From Laccaria trichodermophora (taxonomy: Eukaryota; Basidiomycota; Agaricomycetes; Agaricales; Hydnangiaceae), in NCBI GenBank assembly GCA_018417955.1, contig JACTVC010000015.1, positions 335,862 through 399,861 on the forward strand: a stretch of DNA of 64,000 nt, in the 5' to 3' direction. Position 1 is the stretch's first letter; every line of letters starts with the position of its first letter. Positions 11,279 to 22,201 of the stretch are shown here, piece after piece. The position numbers and the translations under genes were made by a program. The notes beneath the pieces were generated by a model. It made no database searches. It was not told the origin of the DNA and worked only from the letters and a program-made list of their open reading frames with translations.

Positions 11279-11934
11279 CTCGGTGGTGGTAGACGGGGTA
11301 GAAGATGGGCGGCGTCTATCGATCAGGCCTGGGAAGGCGCGAGATGACATCATGGTGACAAAAAACGTGAGTTTCTAGCAGGCATCAAGTTCAACTACCT
11401 CCTCGAAAATTCGACCCCGAATCGATGGGGGGACTTTATCGTGAGGCGAACCTTCCAGTGAGTAAAATTGGTGGTTTTGGTGAATCCCGGTAGCGCTGAC
11501 TGAAGGAGACCCTTATCAGTGACACTGAAGAAAATTGTCACGGTAGAACGAAATGCGCCAGCGGGGATGAGCAAAACTCCACAACCCATAAGTGAGAATC
11601 AATGTTGGAACAGACCTGCGTCAAAGGGGAGAGAACAGGTCCATGAAGCCCTTGAAAGTCCGGCATAACACAAGTTAGTACAAGCCCAGTGAGCTTAGAA
11701 GGAAAGAACATGCCAAGTTTGGCTTACGTTCACGTTTTGTGCACCAGTCCGTGACGAAGAGTGCAATATCCCTCTATGCAGGGAGAAATCCAGTGTGATG
11801 GAGAAGAAATCGATACAAGTCAACAATATGTCGGTGACTCGGTCGTTGGTGTTAGGGTTTGCACAAGGAAGTTGTTTGGTCCGGCGGTTCTCGGTTTTCG
11901 CCACTAGCCGTTCCATTCGTGTTCTTCTATATCT
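11279..11934. other. spacer of duplicated unit (A-B)
   Basis: The stretch is about as similar to 14,077-14,700 as the genes are to each other. A minus-strand frame (11,589-11,395) is not cleanly preserved in the second copy, so I do not call a gene. Confidence 0.45.
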
Positions 11935-12086
11935 TAGAGACATTTTAGTGCTTCCCGCCATATCCAAACGCCAGCAAGTTCCAGTCGATGTCAAAAGCAA
12001 GAAACTGAGTGGGTCCATTGGGTGCGGATACCGTTACCAAGCTAGTCGCTTGGAGGATGACAAGGGCCGTAGAGAGCCAACGCATT
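11935..12086 (-). pseudogene. copied first exon of the GPI gene, truncated
   Basis: The minus strand from 12,086 reads 'MRWLSTALVILQATSLVTVS', followed by 'FDIDWNLLAFGYGGKH', close to the start of the GPI gene at 9052. Similarity stops near 11,945, before the end of that exon, and none of the later exons follow. The copied promoter (to about 12,250) is well preserved. It could still drive a short secreted peptide, but I see no continuation. Confidence 0.75.
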
Positions 12087-12633
12087 GTAGTAGTTGAGTA
12101 AGAGAGCGATGTGAGTATGATATTATTGGGGGAGAACGGTCGTCCGCACAGTCAATGTGTGTGTGTTGTAAGAGTGAAGTGAGTCCAAATTGAACAAAAA
12201 AGAAAGTTATATATATATATTTATTTTACCCGCCCAGAACGCCAAGCTAAAAATAGCATGGCAATATTTTTTTCTTCCTACATTCATAACTTCGCTGCAA
12301 GTGGTTCAGAGGCGGCGGGATTGGGCCAGGTGAGCTCTTCCAAAGTTCTCTCGACAATCCGCCCTGATTACGACTATGAACGTATGCGCTGGCACTTGAT
12401 TGACGTCCAGCCCCGCTTGACCCTGATCAGGCCTCTCGATATCAACGTTCACACTTAGCCAGTTCAGGTGGTGGAACAGGTGCCATCCAACATTTATGTG
12501 TGAACCTGGGAAGACCTACTAGTGGGATGGGAACAAGGGAACTTATTAAAATCATTTAATGGACTCTCTTTGTCGATACGGGTTTGCCGGTGCTATGTAT
12601 ACAGTTACCAAAAACTATTGATTGGCTGCATAA

Positions 12634-14076
12634 TTAGCAGAAAGCGATGTCATCTTTTGGACGGATGTGCAGTTTGATTAGATGACGGGCAAATGTCCAA
12701 GATTCTAAAAAATTCTGCTTACCTTTCATCACGACTGGTCGAAAAATGTTACTTGAAAAACTACAAATGAGCATGGAGATATGGATCACTTACATGCCTT
12801 CCTTCCAGCCGAGTTTACGGCCATGTAAACCTGGAAGTCTTTCACGAGGGGATATCATTAGAGGGAAGGAGGCAAAGGAAGAAAAGAAAATACTAATTCG
12901 ACTGCCACTCGAGTAGGTGTATAAGGTTGTTATCTCGACTCCGTCAGTGTGTAGTACCTCGCCTACACTGTAGGAATGCCATCCGTTGTCGTCGGGCACT
13001 TGGAGGGCACGCTTGAAAAATTCCTGCAGAATCATTGATAATTCTACTCACTGAAATCGCATTTCGATCGAATCGCCTTTGTCATGGTTGACGCAGAACT
13101 CGGCGTTTTTGGACCATAGACGACCGCCAAGGGGTCATCTTCAACGCAACCTGGGAATGTTTCTGCAAAAAAGGGTGCACGGTCAGTATCTTCCATCAGG
13201 ACTTCACCATCGATGTCCTTGAACAACTGAATCTCCTGATCTACGATGCCTTCAACCTTCATAATGCGAGACTTTAGAGAGGCCACGGTACACGGCGGCG
13301 CGACGGATAAAGTGTCTATGCGGCCCAAGAAAGTATCACTTTCGTCAAAGGCTGTTTTCGAGTTCTCTTCGCCCTCTTTACCGTATACGCGGTAATATAC
13401 TAGACTGGATGAAAATCAAGAACGAAGACAAAAATATCAGACGTACTGTAGCGTGTCTCGCACGAGTCAGGATTTTTAATTAACTTATTGCCTATCAGTG
13501 GGGCGTCTGATCGTTTCCCAGCCTCGACCACCAAAACCATCGGCTCGCGAGACGATGCGCCTAGGCCAAGAGTACCTCGCAGCTTGAGACGTGTGGAATT
13601 CGCTAGGGCTTTATCACTTGACAGTGATTCGAATACACTTGCGTTTGATCCTGCCAATCCTTCAATCTTGCAGATATACATCTTTAGTGATAAAGCAGTA
13701 TGAGGGGGAGTGAGGGACTTTGGCAAAATACGGCTGGTGAAGGGATCGTCGTAGTAGATGGGGTTGTGGGACTTGATAACGCCGTCAGTTGCGTAAAGAC
13801 GGTAGTACACTGCCAGTGGGCGCAAGTGGATTAGTATTGATATCATGATACTCATAAAGAGAATGTGTTTAACCCACAGTAACGAGGTGACGTCGCTTCG
13901 GCTTGCTGCTTCTATCAAATTTACCACTCAATCTGTCGACACGGTACCAAAAAAGCATGTCTACGCACGCCATCATGGCTTGGTCCTCCTCCTCGTCCAT
14001 CTAAGGAGTATAGACCGCTCGAAGAATTCGGGCCTTCTGTGGAACGGCTTTGCGGCTCAGACTTGACTGAGGACAT
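12634..14076 (-). CDS. two-domain 'VYYR(L/V)Y' protein, paralogue B
   Basis: Same exon plan as paralogue A: 'MSSVKSEPQSRSTEGPNSSS', then 'KQQAEATSPRY', a first domain (from about 13,810), a second domain (from about 13,395, 'GRIDTLSVAPPCTVASLKSR'), then 'PDDNGWHSYSVGEVLHTDG'. The last exon differs: where A stops soon after 'RQNFSK', B reads on through 'FARHLIKLHIRP' to a TAA at 12,634-12,636. Domain sequences are nearly identical to A, which suggests recent duplication or gene conversion. All expected splice sites are present. Function unknown. Confidence 0.72.
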
Positions 14077-15030
14077 TAATATGCCTCGGTGGTGGTTGAT
14101 GGGGTAGAAGATGGGCGGCGTCTATCGATCAGGCCTGGGAAGGCTCCAGATGACATCATGGTGAGAAAAAACGTGAGTTTCTAGCAGGCATGGGCACTAA
14201 ATTCAACTACCTCCTCCTCGAGGCTCGAGAATGCGAACGCGAAGCGACGACGCGACTTGATTGCGAGAAGAACCGTCCAGTGGGTAGTTTTGGTGAACCC
14301 CAGTCCTGCTGACTGAAGTAGACCCTCTTAGTGGTACTGAAGAAAAAATTCACGGCAGAAGGAAATGCGCCAGCGGGGATGAGCAAGACTCCACAACCCG
14401 TAAGTGAGAATCAATGTTGTAACATACCCGCGTTAAAGGGGAGAAAACAGGTGCATGAAGCCCTTTGAAATCCGGCATAACACAAGGATTAGTACAACTT
14501 GGATTAGAAGGAAAGAACATGCCAAGTTTGGCTGGTACGTTGATGCTTTGTACATAAGTCCGTGAGGAAGCAGAGTGCAATATCCTTAACCATGCAGAGA
14601 AAAATCCAGTGTGTTGAAGAAGAAATCGATACAAGTCAACAACATGTCGCCGACGTTGGTGTTAGGGTTTGCAGGAGGAAGTTGTTTGGTCTGGCTTTGG
14701 GTATTCGCCGTGAGCGCTCACGGCGAATACCGAAAACCGGGATCCAAGAGTCTAAGACTTACAAATAAACTTACGTTTCATACTTGGGAAGACTTTTCGC
14801 CTACGACATAGAAGGAAGACTTTGCTACCTAAAGGAGGATGGAACAGGGATCTTACTGGTATCATTTAATGGGCTCTCTTCCCTGCTACGGGTTGCTGAT
14901 GCCATACTGTATACAGTTACTAATGACTATTGGATGGGGGGAGATTGGCGGCAGAGTTCAAGCAGAGTTAGCAGAAAGTGAATTCACCTGTCGGACGGAT
15001 GCGCAGTGTGATTAGATGACCAGCACAAGT
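14077..15030. other. spacer of duplicated unit (B-C) with palindrome
   Basis: It matches the A-B spacer up to about 14,690. Where the copied GPI exon and promoter would be expected there is a 32-bp palindrome followed by different sequence. Similarity to 12,500-12,690 resumes near 14,830. No gene called. Confidence 0.5.
14700..14731. repeat. perfect 32-bp palindrome
   Basis: Arms of 16 bases (GGTATTCGCCGTGAGC and its exact reverse complement) meet with no spacer. It sits where homology between the tandem units breaks. Confidence 0.9.
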
Positions 15031-16420
15031 TCAAGATATGAAAAGAAAATCCTGCCTACCTGCCATCACAACTAGTCACAGATTATTATTATTTGATAAG
15101 TGTCAAATGGCCACTGAGATATGGATCACTTACGGGCCTCCCTTCCACAGGAGTTTACGGCCATGTAAGCGGTGACATCTTTGAGGGGGTATTAATAAAG
15201 GGAAGGAGGATAAGAAAGAGAAGAGAATACTCAATCGACTGCCATCGGAGTAGGTATATGAGCTCGTTGTCTTGACTCCGTCAGTGTGAAGGATCTCGCC
15301 CTCACTGTATGCATGCCACCTGGACATGTTTTCATAAGGCACTTAGATGGCACGCTTGAGAACATGACTACAGAGTAATGGACAATTATACTTACTGCAA
15401 TCGTATTTTGCTCGAATCGCCTTCGTCATGGTTGATCTTGAGCTTGACGTTTTTGAAACATAGACGACCGCCAATGGGTCGGCTGTAACGTAGCCCGAGA
15501 AGGTCTCTGCGAAGTGAGGTAGATGATCAGCGTCGTTCAGCAGGACTTCACCATCGGTGTCCTCGAATAATTGAATTTCTTGATTTCCAATACCTTCGAC
15601 GTTCACGATACGAGACTTTAGAGAGGCCACAGTGCGCGGCGGCGCAATAGATAACGTGTCTATGCGACCCAAGCTAGTATCCCTTTCGTCAAAGGGTGCT
15701 CTCGAGTTCACCTCGCCCTCTTCACCGTATACGCGATAATATACTAGATTATGTGAGAATCAAGAACGATGACACAAATATCGGACATACTGTAGCACAT
15801 CTCGCTTGAGTCAGGGTTTTCAACCAACTTATTGGTCACCCGCCGTGGCGTATACGATCGTTTCTCAGCCTCAGCAACCCCAACCACCAAAACCATCGGC
15901 TCACGAGACGATGCACCTAGGCCAAGATGATCTCGCAACTTGAGAGATGTGGAATCCGCTATGGCAACATCGCTTGACAGCGATTCGAATAAATTTGCGT
16001 TTGATTCTGTCAAGCCTTCTATCTTGCAGAGATATCTCTTGAGTGATAAGGCAGTACGAGGGGGAGTGAGGGACTTTGGCAAAATGCGGCTGATACTCGG
16101 ATCGTTGGAGTAGATGGCGTTGAGCGACTTCATCGCACCATCCGTTGCGTAAAGACGGTAGTATACTGGGCGCAAGTGGATTAGCATCGATAGGCTTCTA
16201 AATAAAGCGCATTCAACGCACAGTAACGAGGTGATGTTGCTTCGCGGCCTTGCGGCTTCTATCAGATTTACCATTCAATCTGTCACCGAAGTATAAAAGA
16301 AATATGCATACACACCCCATCACTGGGTTCTCCTCCTCGTCCATCCAAGGAATATAGACCGCTGGAAGAATTTGAGCAGGCTGTGGAAGTGCTTTGAGGC
16401 TCAGAACTGAATGAAGACAT
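15031..16420 (-). CDS. two-domain 'VYYR(L/V)Y' protein, paralogue C
   Basis: The most divergent of the three copies. It starts at 16,418-16,420 with 'MSSFSSEPQSTSTACSNSSS', continues 'REATSPRY', a first domain (from about 16,165, 'KSLNAIYSNDPSISRILPKS') and a second domain (from about 15,745, 'GRIDTLSIAPPRTVASLKSR'). Later exons give 'SRWHAYSEGEILHTDG' and a short tail ending at about 15,031. The intron after the second domain keeps its phase in all three copies, which supports this as a functional gene. Function unknown. Confidence 0.7.
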
Positions 16421-17300
16421 TAGTATGGTGATCGATGGAATAAAAGGTGACCGGTGAAAGGCGGTGCCTATCTGCCCTTATCATCATTGCCTGGGAGCAC
16501 CGTAAGATGACATCATGGTGACAAAAACGTTTTAGCCAGCGCTGAGCGCTGAGTACTAAGACTGAATCGCAATGACGGCGCTGAGCACCCGAGCTGAGTC
16601 GCACTGTGTACTAGTACTAAGTCTAGTGAAAAGCGTGTCTGTCGAGATCATCTGAGGTGTGTTATAATCAGACGCCATACTTACCTCGTCCGAAAAGTGA
16701 GAATATTTGGATAGAAGAAAGAGCAGTCCATTTTATGTGCCACAGGCACTCGTGATAGTCGAACCCGCCAGCCTAGGCACAACTCCGAGTCATGGCAGGT
16801 TAGGAAATCAGGATGACATCCCAAGATAAATCCAAATACAACGTTGTCAATGTTTGTTTCGGTTTTTGGTACTCTATCACGTGTTTAATTTTTTTTCCCT
16901 TCCACTTCAGGACTTCCAGAATTCCACCACTCACACCCTCGTTTGGCGCTGAAATATGGACCCATGAGCGATACATCATACAAGCGCTTAATTATGGCTC
17001 ATATGACCCAGTCACGCCTCCGCTAGCTTAACAGCATGCTCAGCCCTAAGGCACTGGTACGCAGGACAGGTGTGTAGTCATTCCAAAATACCAGCGGGGT
17101 AGTTCAAACCACTGGTAAACGCAACGCTCAAGAATTATATATATACGATGGGTACGTTGCGTATGTACTCACCGACCCACCTTTCGACTCTTCTCGAGTA
17201 AGTTATAGATCTTACCTGTTCAAAGAATATCTTCTCTTACCTTTCCCCTCAGCGCCCACATTACATTCACGCACATATCCAATCACAAGTGCTCTCAAGA
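16421..17300. other. intergenic; upstream arm of the D/E duplication
   Basis: 16,860-17,160 is similar to 18,110-18,440, including 'AGGACTTC', 'GGACCC', 'GAGCG' and the TATA region. No gene seen; a B-box-like string near 16,760 does not fold as a tRNA. Confidence 0.45.
17130..17143 (+). promoter_or_regulatory. TATA-type element before gene D
   Basis: AATTATATATATACG lies about 165 bases before the ATG at 17,301. The corresponding AATAATATATAAATG is at 18,419-18,433 before gene E. Both are followed by a conserved 5'-untranslated intron (GTAAGTTAT..CTCAG). Confidence 0.4.
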
Positions 17301-17709
17301 ATGGCTCCGGAATCATGTACCGTAGCTGTTGACATTGAGGATCACAATCCATTTCAAGTCAGACGACCAAGTGCGCAACATCTGCGTTCACCCGGACAAT
17401 GTCGTTCTGACGTCCAACACGCGGAGCTGGGCTCAAAGGCGTGGCGGCGAGTGTACGTTTCACCAGAACAAATATGAGGCTCGTCGATCAATCGAGCTGT
17501 TGTGCCAAGCGCTCAAAGCAGATCGAGCCGGGTGGAATGATTTGACTGTAGATCAAGTTATGGCGACGATTTCTGACGAGATAGGAATGTCCACTTCTCT
17601 GTGGACAAAGATCAAGAGTTGGGTTGCGAGTGTAGTATTGCAGCTGATGCAATTGGGTACGAAACTTGCTATAGGTTACCATACCGCCGGGGCCATAGGA
17701 TGGCGATGA
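17301..17709 (+). pseudogene. small unknown gene D, frameshifted copy of E
   Basis: The ATG at 17,301 opens 'MAPESCTVAVDIED', after which the frame shifts. The rest, in another frame, is clearly homologous to E: 'FKSDDQVRN', 'FHQNKYEARRSIELLCQALK' and 'LAIGYHTAGAIGWR'. Relative to E, D lacks eight bases (ACCACCAC) near 17,340, a CAC-repeat slip. The downstream frame is otherwise open to 17,709. Either D is a recent pseudogene or it is translated from a non-ATG codon or an alternatively spliced start. The 5'-untranslated intron is intact. Confidence 0.7.
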
Positions 17710-18622
17710 GGTTTACCCTTATAAGATCATATTTACTACGATAGTGAATGTGTACATTACAGAATCTCACAAAGCTGTGGGGAAAGACATATATTGTACA
17801 AGTAAAACGGAAGAATTAGAGATGTGTGCTAAAAATAGCTCTCAAAAATTCGGTCATGTGCTAGTACATCGTTAGGTATATACGCACATTTAACCCCCAA
17901 GGCGTAGTATATGCAAAGGCGCTGACGAGACCTTTGACTGCTATAGGGATACAAAAACAGGAATTTTTTTCAAAGCCGAGTGAGCTACAGTTAAAATTTT
18001 GAATAGGCTGCACAGGTTTGAAGACGCGTTTCGTGTCTCAGCAAGTGGTCTACATTACTTAACAATAGCTACACGCCCAATAGGCTCTACCGCGTGTTCG
18101 GTTGTTTCCGACATTTTTTTCCTTCCCCTTGAATCCTCTACCCTTCTGGGCGACTTCAGGACTTCTGCTCCACACGGCGCTCAGAGAACATGGACCCTTT
18201 CCAAGCGATATGAGCGCTTGCTTTGCGCCGCTTGTGGCTCATACAAAGTATGTATTCCAGCCACGCCCTTGCCAGCCGACTTGCACAAGGCAGTGGTACA
18301 GTGAATAACAGGACCGGTGCGTAGCCCTGCATGGCAACTATACTAGTAGTACATTCACAGGATAGCTATTCAGACACCGGAGGGGTGGTCCGAAGCACTG
18401 GTGAAGGCAAAGCCTCAGAAATAATATATAAATGATGGAAACGGGGTGTATACATTCGTTGACCGGCACTTCCAACTTCCCTCAAGTAAGTTATCCTAGA
18501 CCTTACTTGTTCAAAAGATGATTTCTGTCACCCATTCTCTCAGCGCTCACCAGTTTTCCGATTCGCTCCATCAAGTCACTGTCCACTTACATCACATTCA
18601 CAACGACAACGTCTTTTCAAGA

Positions 18623-19039
18623 ATGGCACCGGAGTCATGTACCGTAGCTGTGGAGATGGAGGACCACCACATCACGATCCAGTTCAAGTCCGACGACCAA
18701 GTGCGCAACATCTACGTGCATCCAGATAACGTCGTATTGACCTGCAACACGCGGAGCTGGTCCAAGAGGCGCGGTGAAGAGTATAAATTTCACCAGAACA
18801 AATACGAGGCTCGTGTATCGATCGAGTTGTTGTGCAAAGCGCTCAAGGAAGACCGAGCCGCTTGGAAAGATTTGAGTGTGGATAAGGTTATGGCATCAAT
18901 TTATGATAAGATAGGCATGTCCACTACTCTGTGGATAAAGATTAAGAGATGGGTTAATAGTGTGGTATTGAGGTTGGTAGAAGTGGGCGCGAGACTTGCT
19001 ATCGCTCACCACACTGCCGGGGCCATAGGATGGCAATAA
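18623..19039 (+). CDS. small unknown protein E, 138 residues
   Basis: The ATG at 18,623 ('MAPESCTVAVEMEDHH') is preferred over 18,518 because a conserved 5'-untranslated intron ends at CTCAG near 18,543 and because D shares this start. The protein has an N-terminal beta-rich-looking half ('ITIQFKSDDQVRNIYVHPDN') and a helical half ('YEARVSIELLCKALKEDRAA', 'WIKIKRWVNSVVLRLVEVGA'). There is no signal peptide. It ends 'HHTAGAIGWQ'. I do not recognise the family. The tandem copy D lies 1,322 bases upstream. Confidence 0.65.
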   Translation: MAPESCTVAVEMEDHHITIQFKSDDQVRNIYVHPDNVVLTCNTRSWSKRRGEEYKFHQNKYEARVSIELLCKALKEDRAAWKDLSVDKVMASIYDKIGMSTTLWIKIKRWVNSVVLRLVEVGARLAIAHHTAGAIGWQ

Positions 19040-19300
19040 AATATATGCTGATTAATTTCTACTCATTATAATAATACATGAGCGCTCTGGAGAATTTCAC
19101 GAAGCTGTGGGGAAAGATACATATTGCGCAAGTAATACGGTACTGAGGAACTGAAAAGGAGTTCTAAAAATAGCTCTCAACTTTGAATTCGTTGTATTTA
19201 TTCCTTCGCATTCCATGGCACGTATCCCAAATGGTATCACCTGTCGCTATACTAACCATGGCGGCACTGCATAACCGCTTTAAGTATAACTAGTTCATCA

Positions 19301-20728
19301 TTACTTCGAGCATCTCTGAATGAGATTTTGCAAGTCCTTGTCCTTCTCGTACATCATCATGGCACCCTCCCGCCACTGTTCCCATGTCTCTCCTTCGTTC
19401 CTCCCTGGAAAAACTGCACGTAGGAGACCCATAAAGTGATTTCGCAAATCTTCGATATCAGTGTCACCTCCGAGACAGTGCGCGAGGCGATGCGCAACAC
19501 GGCCTTTATGAACATGATCAGCCAAGTCCCCTTCGCCTCGCTTTTTGAGAATTGACGCAAGTTTCTCCTCTTCGGGGCTGAGCTTATTTGATCCGCTGTA
19601 GTATGGAACTACGTCCAGGAGACAGAGGGGAGCGGCGAAGGCCTCTGATTGGGTGGTAAGCTGAGCCCATTCCCAATCGATGATCCCGACGATTCGGAGT
19701 TTGTCGTCGACGAGGATGTGGTCCCCTTTATCGTCCATGTGTTTGAGGAAGAATGGCCCCTGTTCGTTTTGGGTGATGGACTCTATGACGGAGTCGAGAA
19801 TGAATCGGTGGACTAGGTAAGCGTCGATAGCGTTATTGGTGTAGCTCTCTCCTCGGAGGATGAGTTCGATTTGATGTTTGATGGAGGTTGTTCGATATTC
19901 AAGAGCGGACTTGAAGGGCCCGAGCAATAGCAGATTTCCGTTCTCATCTGTGTCTATTGTGCTCTCGTCAAGTATTGGACCGACGGATAGGTTATCAGGA
20001 TCCAACAAACAGCCTATTTCGTTGAAAGGGTGCTGCTTCAGAGAGGCAAAAATACCTGCTAGTTGGTTTAAAACGCGTTCCCTGTCGGCATCTTCTAAAT
20101 CATGAGAAAGCGGCTTGCCCGCGAGTTTGTCCATTAGAATATAACCGACTCCTATCGGATTAGAGGGAGAATCAATGGAGTAGTCGTGGACCTTGGGTAC
20201 AGGGATTGTGGTTCGGGAAGATAGGAATTGGTATGTTGCGGCTTCGCTGAGGATCAAACGATTCTGGTGTGCAAGAGATGTAGTCGTGATGTTGCGACGG
20301 CGGATACGGCAGAGCCAAGTGACTCCATCTACAAAGTGGATAGGAATGTGATAATTCATTCCACCCATGACAGACAAGCTATTTTCGTGATCGTACGAGA
20401 GTGCTGGAACCGTGCAGTCGACTTTGCGCAAAAACGCTGCCCGATCACGCAAGGCGCGGACATTAACTTTTGATAATAATGCAGTTATTTCGGCGATTTC
20501 AGCTTCTGTGTATTTAAGAATGTATTCTTGTTCGTTCACCTAGAAATAATGAGGTATGCCTTGACAGGAATGTGAAGACAGTCACGGACGCACCTGCGAG
20601 TCTGGGCAATGGTGAAAATTCTGACCAAGATGTTTAGCGCATAGATGACTGTTGCAAAGGCTGCAAGAGCCCTGTCTTCGGACGCCAGGCCACAAGCATC
20701 CTGGAAAAGTGCACTTGAATAATGGCAT
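19301..20728 (-). CDS. Zn-knuckle plus aminoglycoside-phosphotransferase-like protein
   Basis: Exon 1 (20,728-20,594) encodes 45 residues with a Cys/His cluster ('FKCTFPGCLWPG', 'CSLCNSHLCAKH', 'HHC'), followed by a 54-base intron. Exon 2 (20,539-19,301) carries an APH-type kinase fold: 'GYILMDKLAGKPLS' (hinge), 'FFLKHMDDKGDHILVDDKL' (catalytic loop) and 'IVGIIDWEWAQ' (Mg-binding Asp of the IDW motif). The catalytic loop keeps HxD, but the usual Asn of HxDxxxxN is His. Total about 457 residues. I recall this fusion as widespread in Agaricomycetes. Its substrate is unknown, and antibiotic resistance should not be inferred. Confidence 0.8.
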
Positions 20729-22201
20729 GGTCGCTGGAGCAAGTTGGGAGCAAGTGTTCCAGCGGAAAAGGGGTCTTTGTGGGCCCAATGTGGGCGAGCG
20801 CAGCAGGGACGGACAAACAACTACAAAGAGTACATGGCTCAAAAATGGCTTATATCTCAGCAAGTATTTACTCCCTACCCTTGAAATCTTGGATTCAGGT
20901 GGGATCAACAGCGTTTACAATAATATGACCAAAGAAATTGAGTTTTGTTGCGGTCCTTACGGTTATTCTCAAGGACAAAAACTGGGTGGTAGATTGGTTT
21001 GATGCAACATCGCTTCGACGATTTAACATAGGTACTGCTAATATTGTAGAGTAGACGACAGTATAGGCTTATCTATTGCAAAACCATGATGTACAATTGC
21101 CACAATACTCGGATGGCGAAGCGACTCGAAGCGAGCGCACATACAACGCACATAATAATCTATTTTTAACTTCAGGTGTGGTGATCACGTGTTATATCAG
21201 TATAAGTATAAGTATCCTCGATTTTTATTTCGCTCCGTTCACTCTTTCCCTTCGCACCCCATGGCACGTACTCAAAATTTCCTTACCTGTCGTTACTAAT
21301 TGGAATTTAGAACGCGCCAAGAACGCGTCGCCTCAATTGAGACTCAATCGTTACGCTTGTTGCCAGTGAGCCGTTGACCGAGTTGACGCTCTGCACCGAG
21401 GTCCAATAGATTCAAGAGTATAGGATTTCCAAGTTCCAGGTCATATTCGTTTTGCGGCGACGTTGGTGAGGACAATTTCATTCCTACACACGATCTCTGC
21501 GCATACATCCAACATCGGGCGCCGCCAGTGCAGAGGACATGCCGCGCATATACTCGCAGTTTGCCTGTTTGTGTTTTTAATTGCTAGTTATGTGATAATA
21601 ACTCAGATTTTTACTCTCTAGGTTCTTCACTGCGTACGAATCACTGGTTCTTCCGTGGAAGCAAGGTCCATTTTCGCGCATATACACATATATCCGCCGC
21701 TCGAAATCAAGCCCGACGAGCTTTATACGACGAAATTATGGACCCACTCCGTCGTACGGCTCCCGCGCTTGATACTCACATCCATCACCAACCCGCTGGC
21801 GTTGCACAACTTGCACTCGTGCCAAACCCGCACATATAATTGGGTCTTTTACTCCATATTTTCTTTTGCGGCTTGCCTCGAAGATGACCATCAAAATTTT
21901 CAATTTACCTCCGCGTTGCACAACTTCAAGTTGTGCTCGCACATATCGTATTTTTTACTCCGTATCTTCTTTTGCCTCGAAATAACCATGATTTACCTCA
22001 GCTCGCCACAACAGGCTGTCTTTAGCTTACTCTCTTCTCATCCGCGATGCCCGAACAATGATGTTTAAGTAGAAATTGTAGGTGTGGTCCAAGTGCGGTC
22101 AAGGCGCTGCAACACAACCGACCAGAACGGGACTTGGCGCATCACAAGTACAAACAAACGCCCCAAACTCTTGAACCACGATTTGGCCTGCTGCAACGAC
22201 G
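20729..22201. other. intergenic, nothing convincing
   Basis: Only short unsupported frames are present. 21,263-21,300 is similar to 19,213-19,255 (shared 'CCATGGCACGTA' and 'ACCTGTCG'), a small dispersed repeat. Confidence 0.45.

Noticed and set aside
16740..16810. Possible tRNA on the minus strand (B-box-like GGGTTCGAC)
   Set aside because: The T stem does not pair and no acceptor stem can be drawn.
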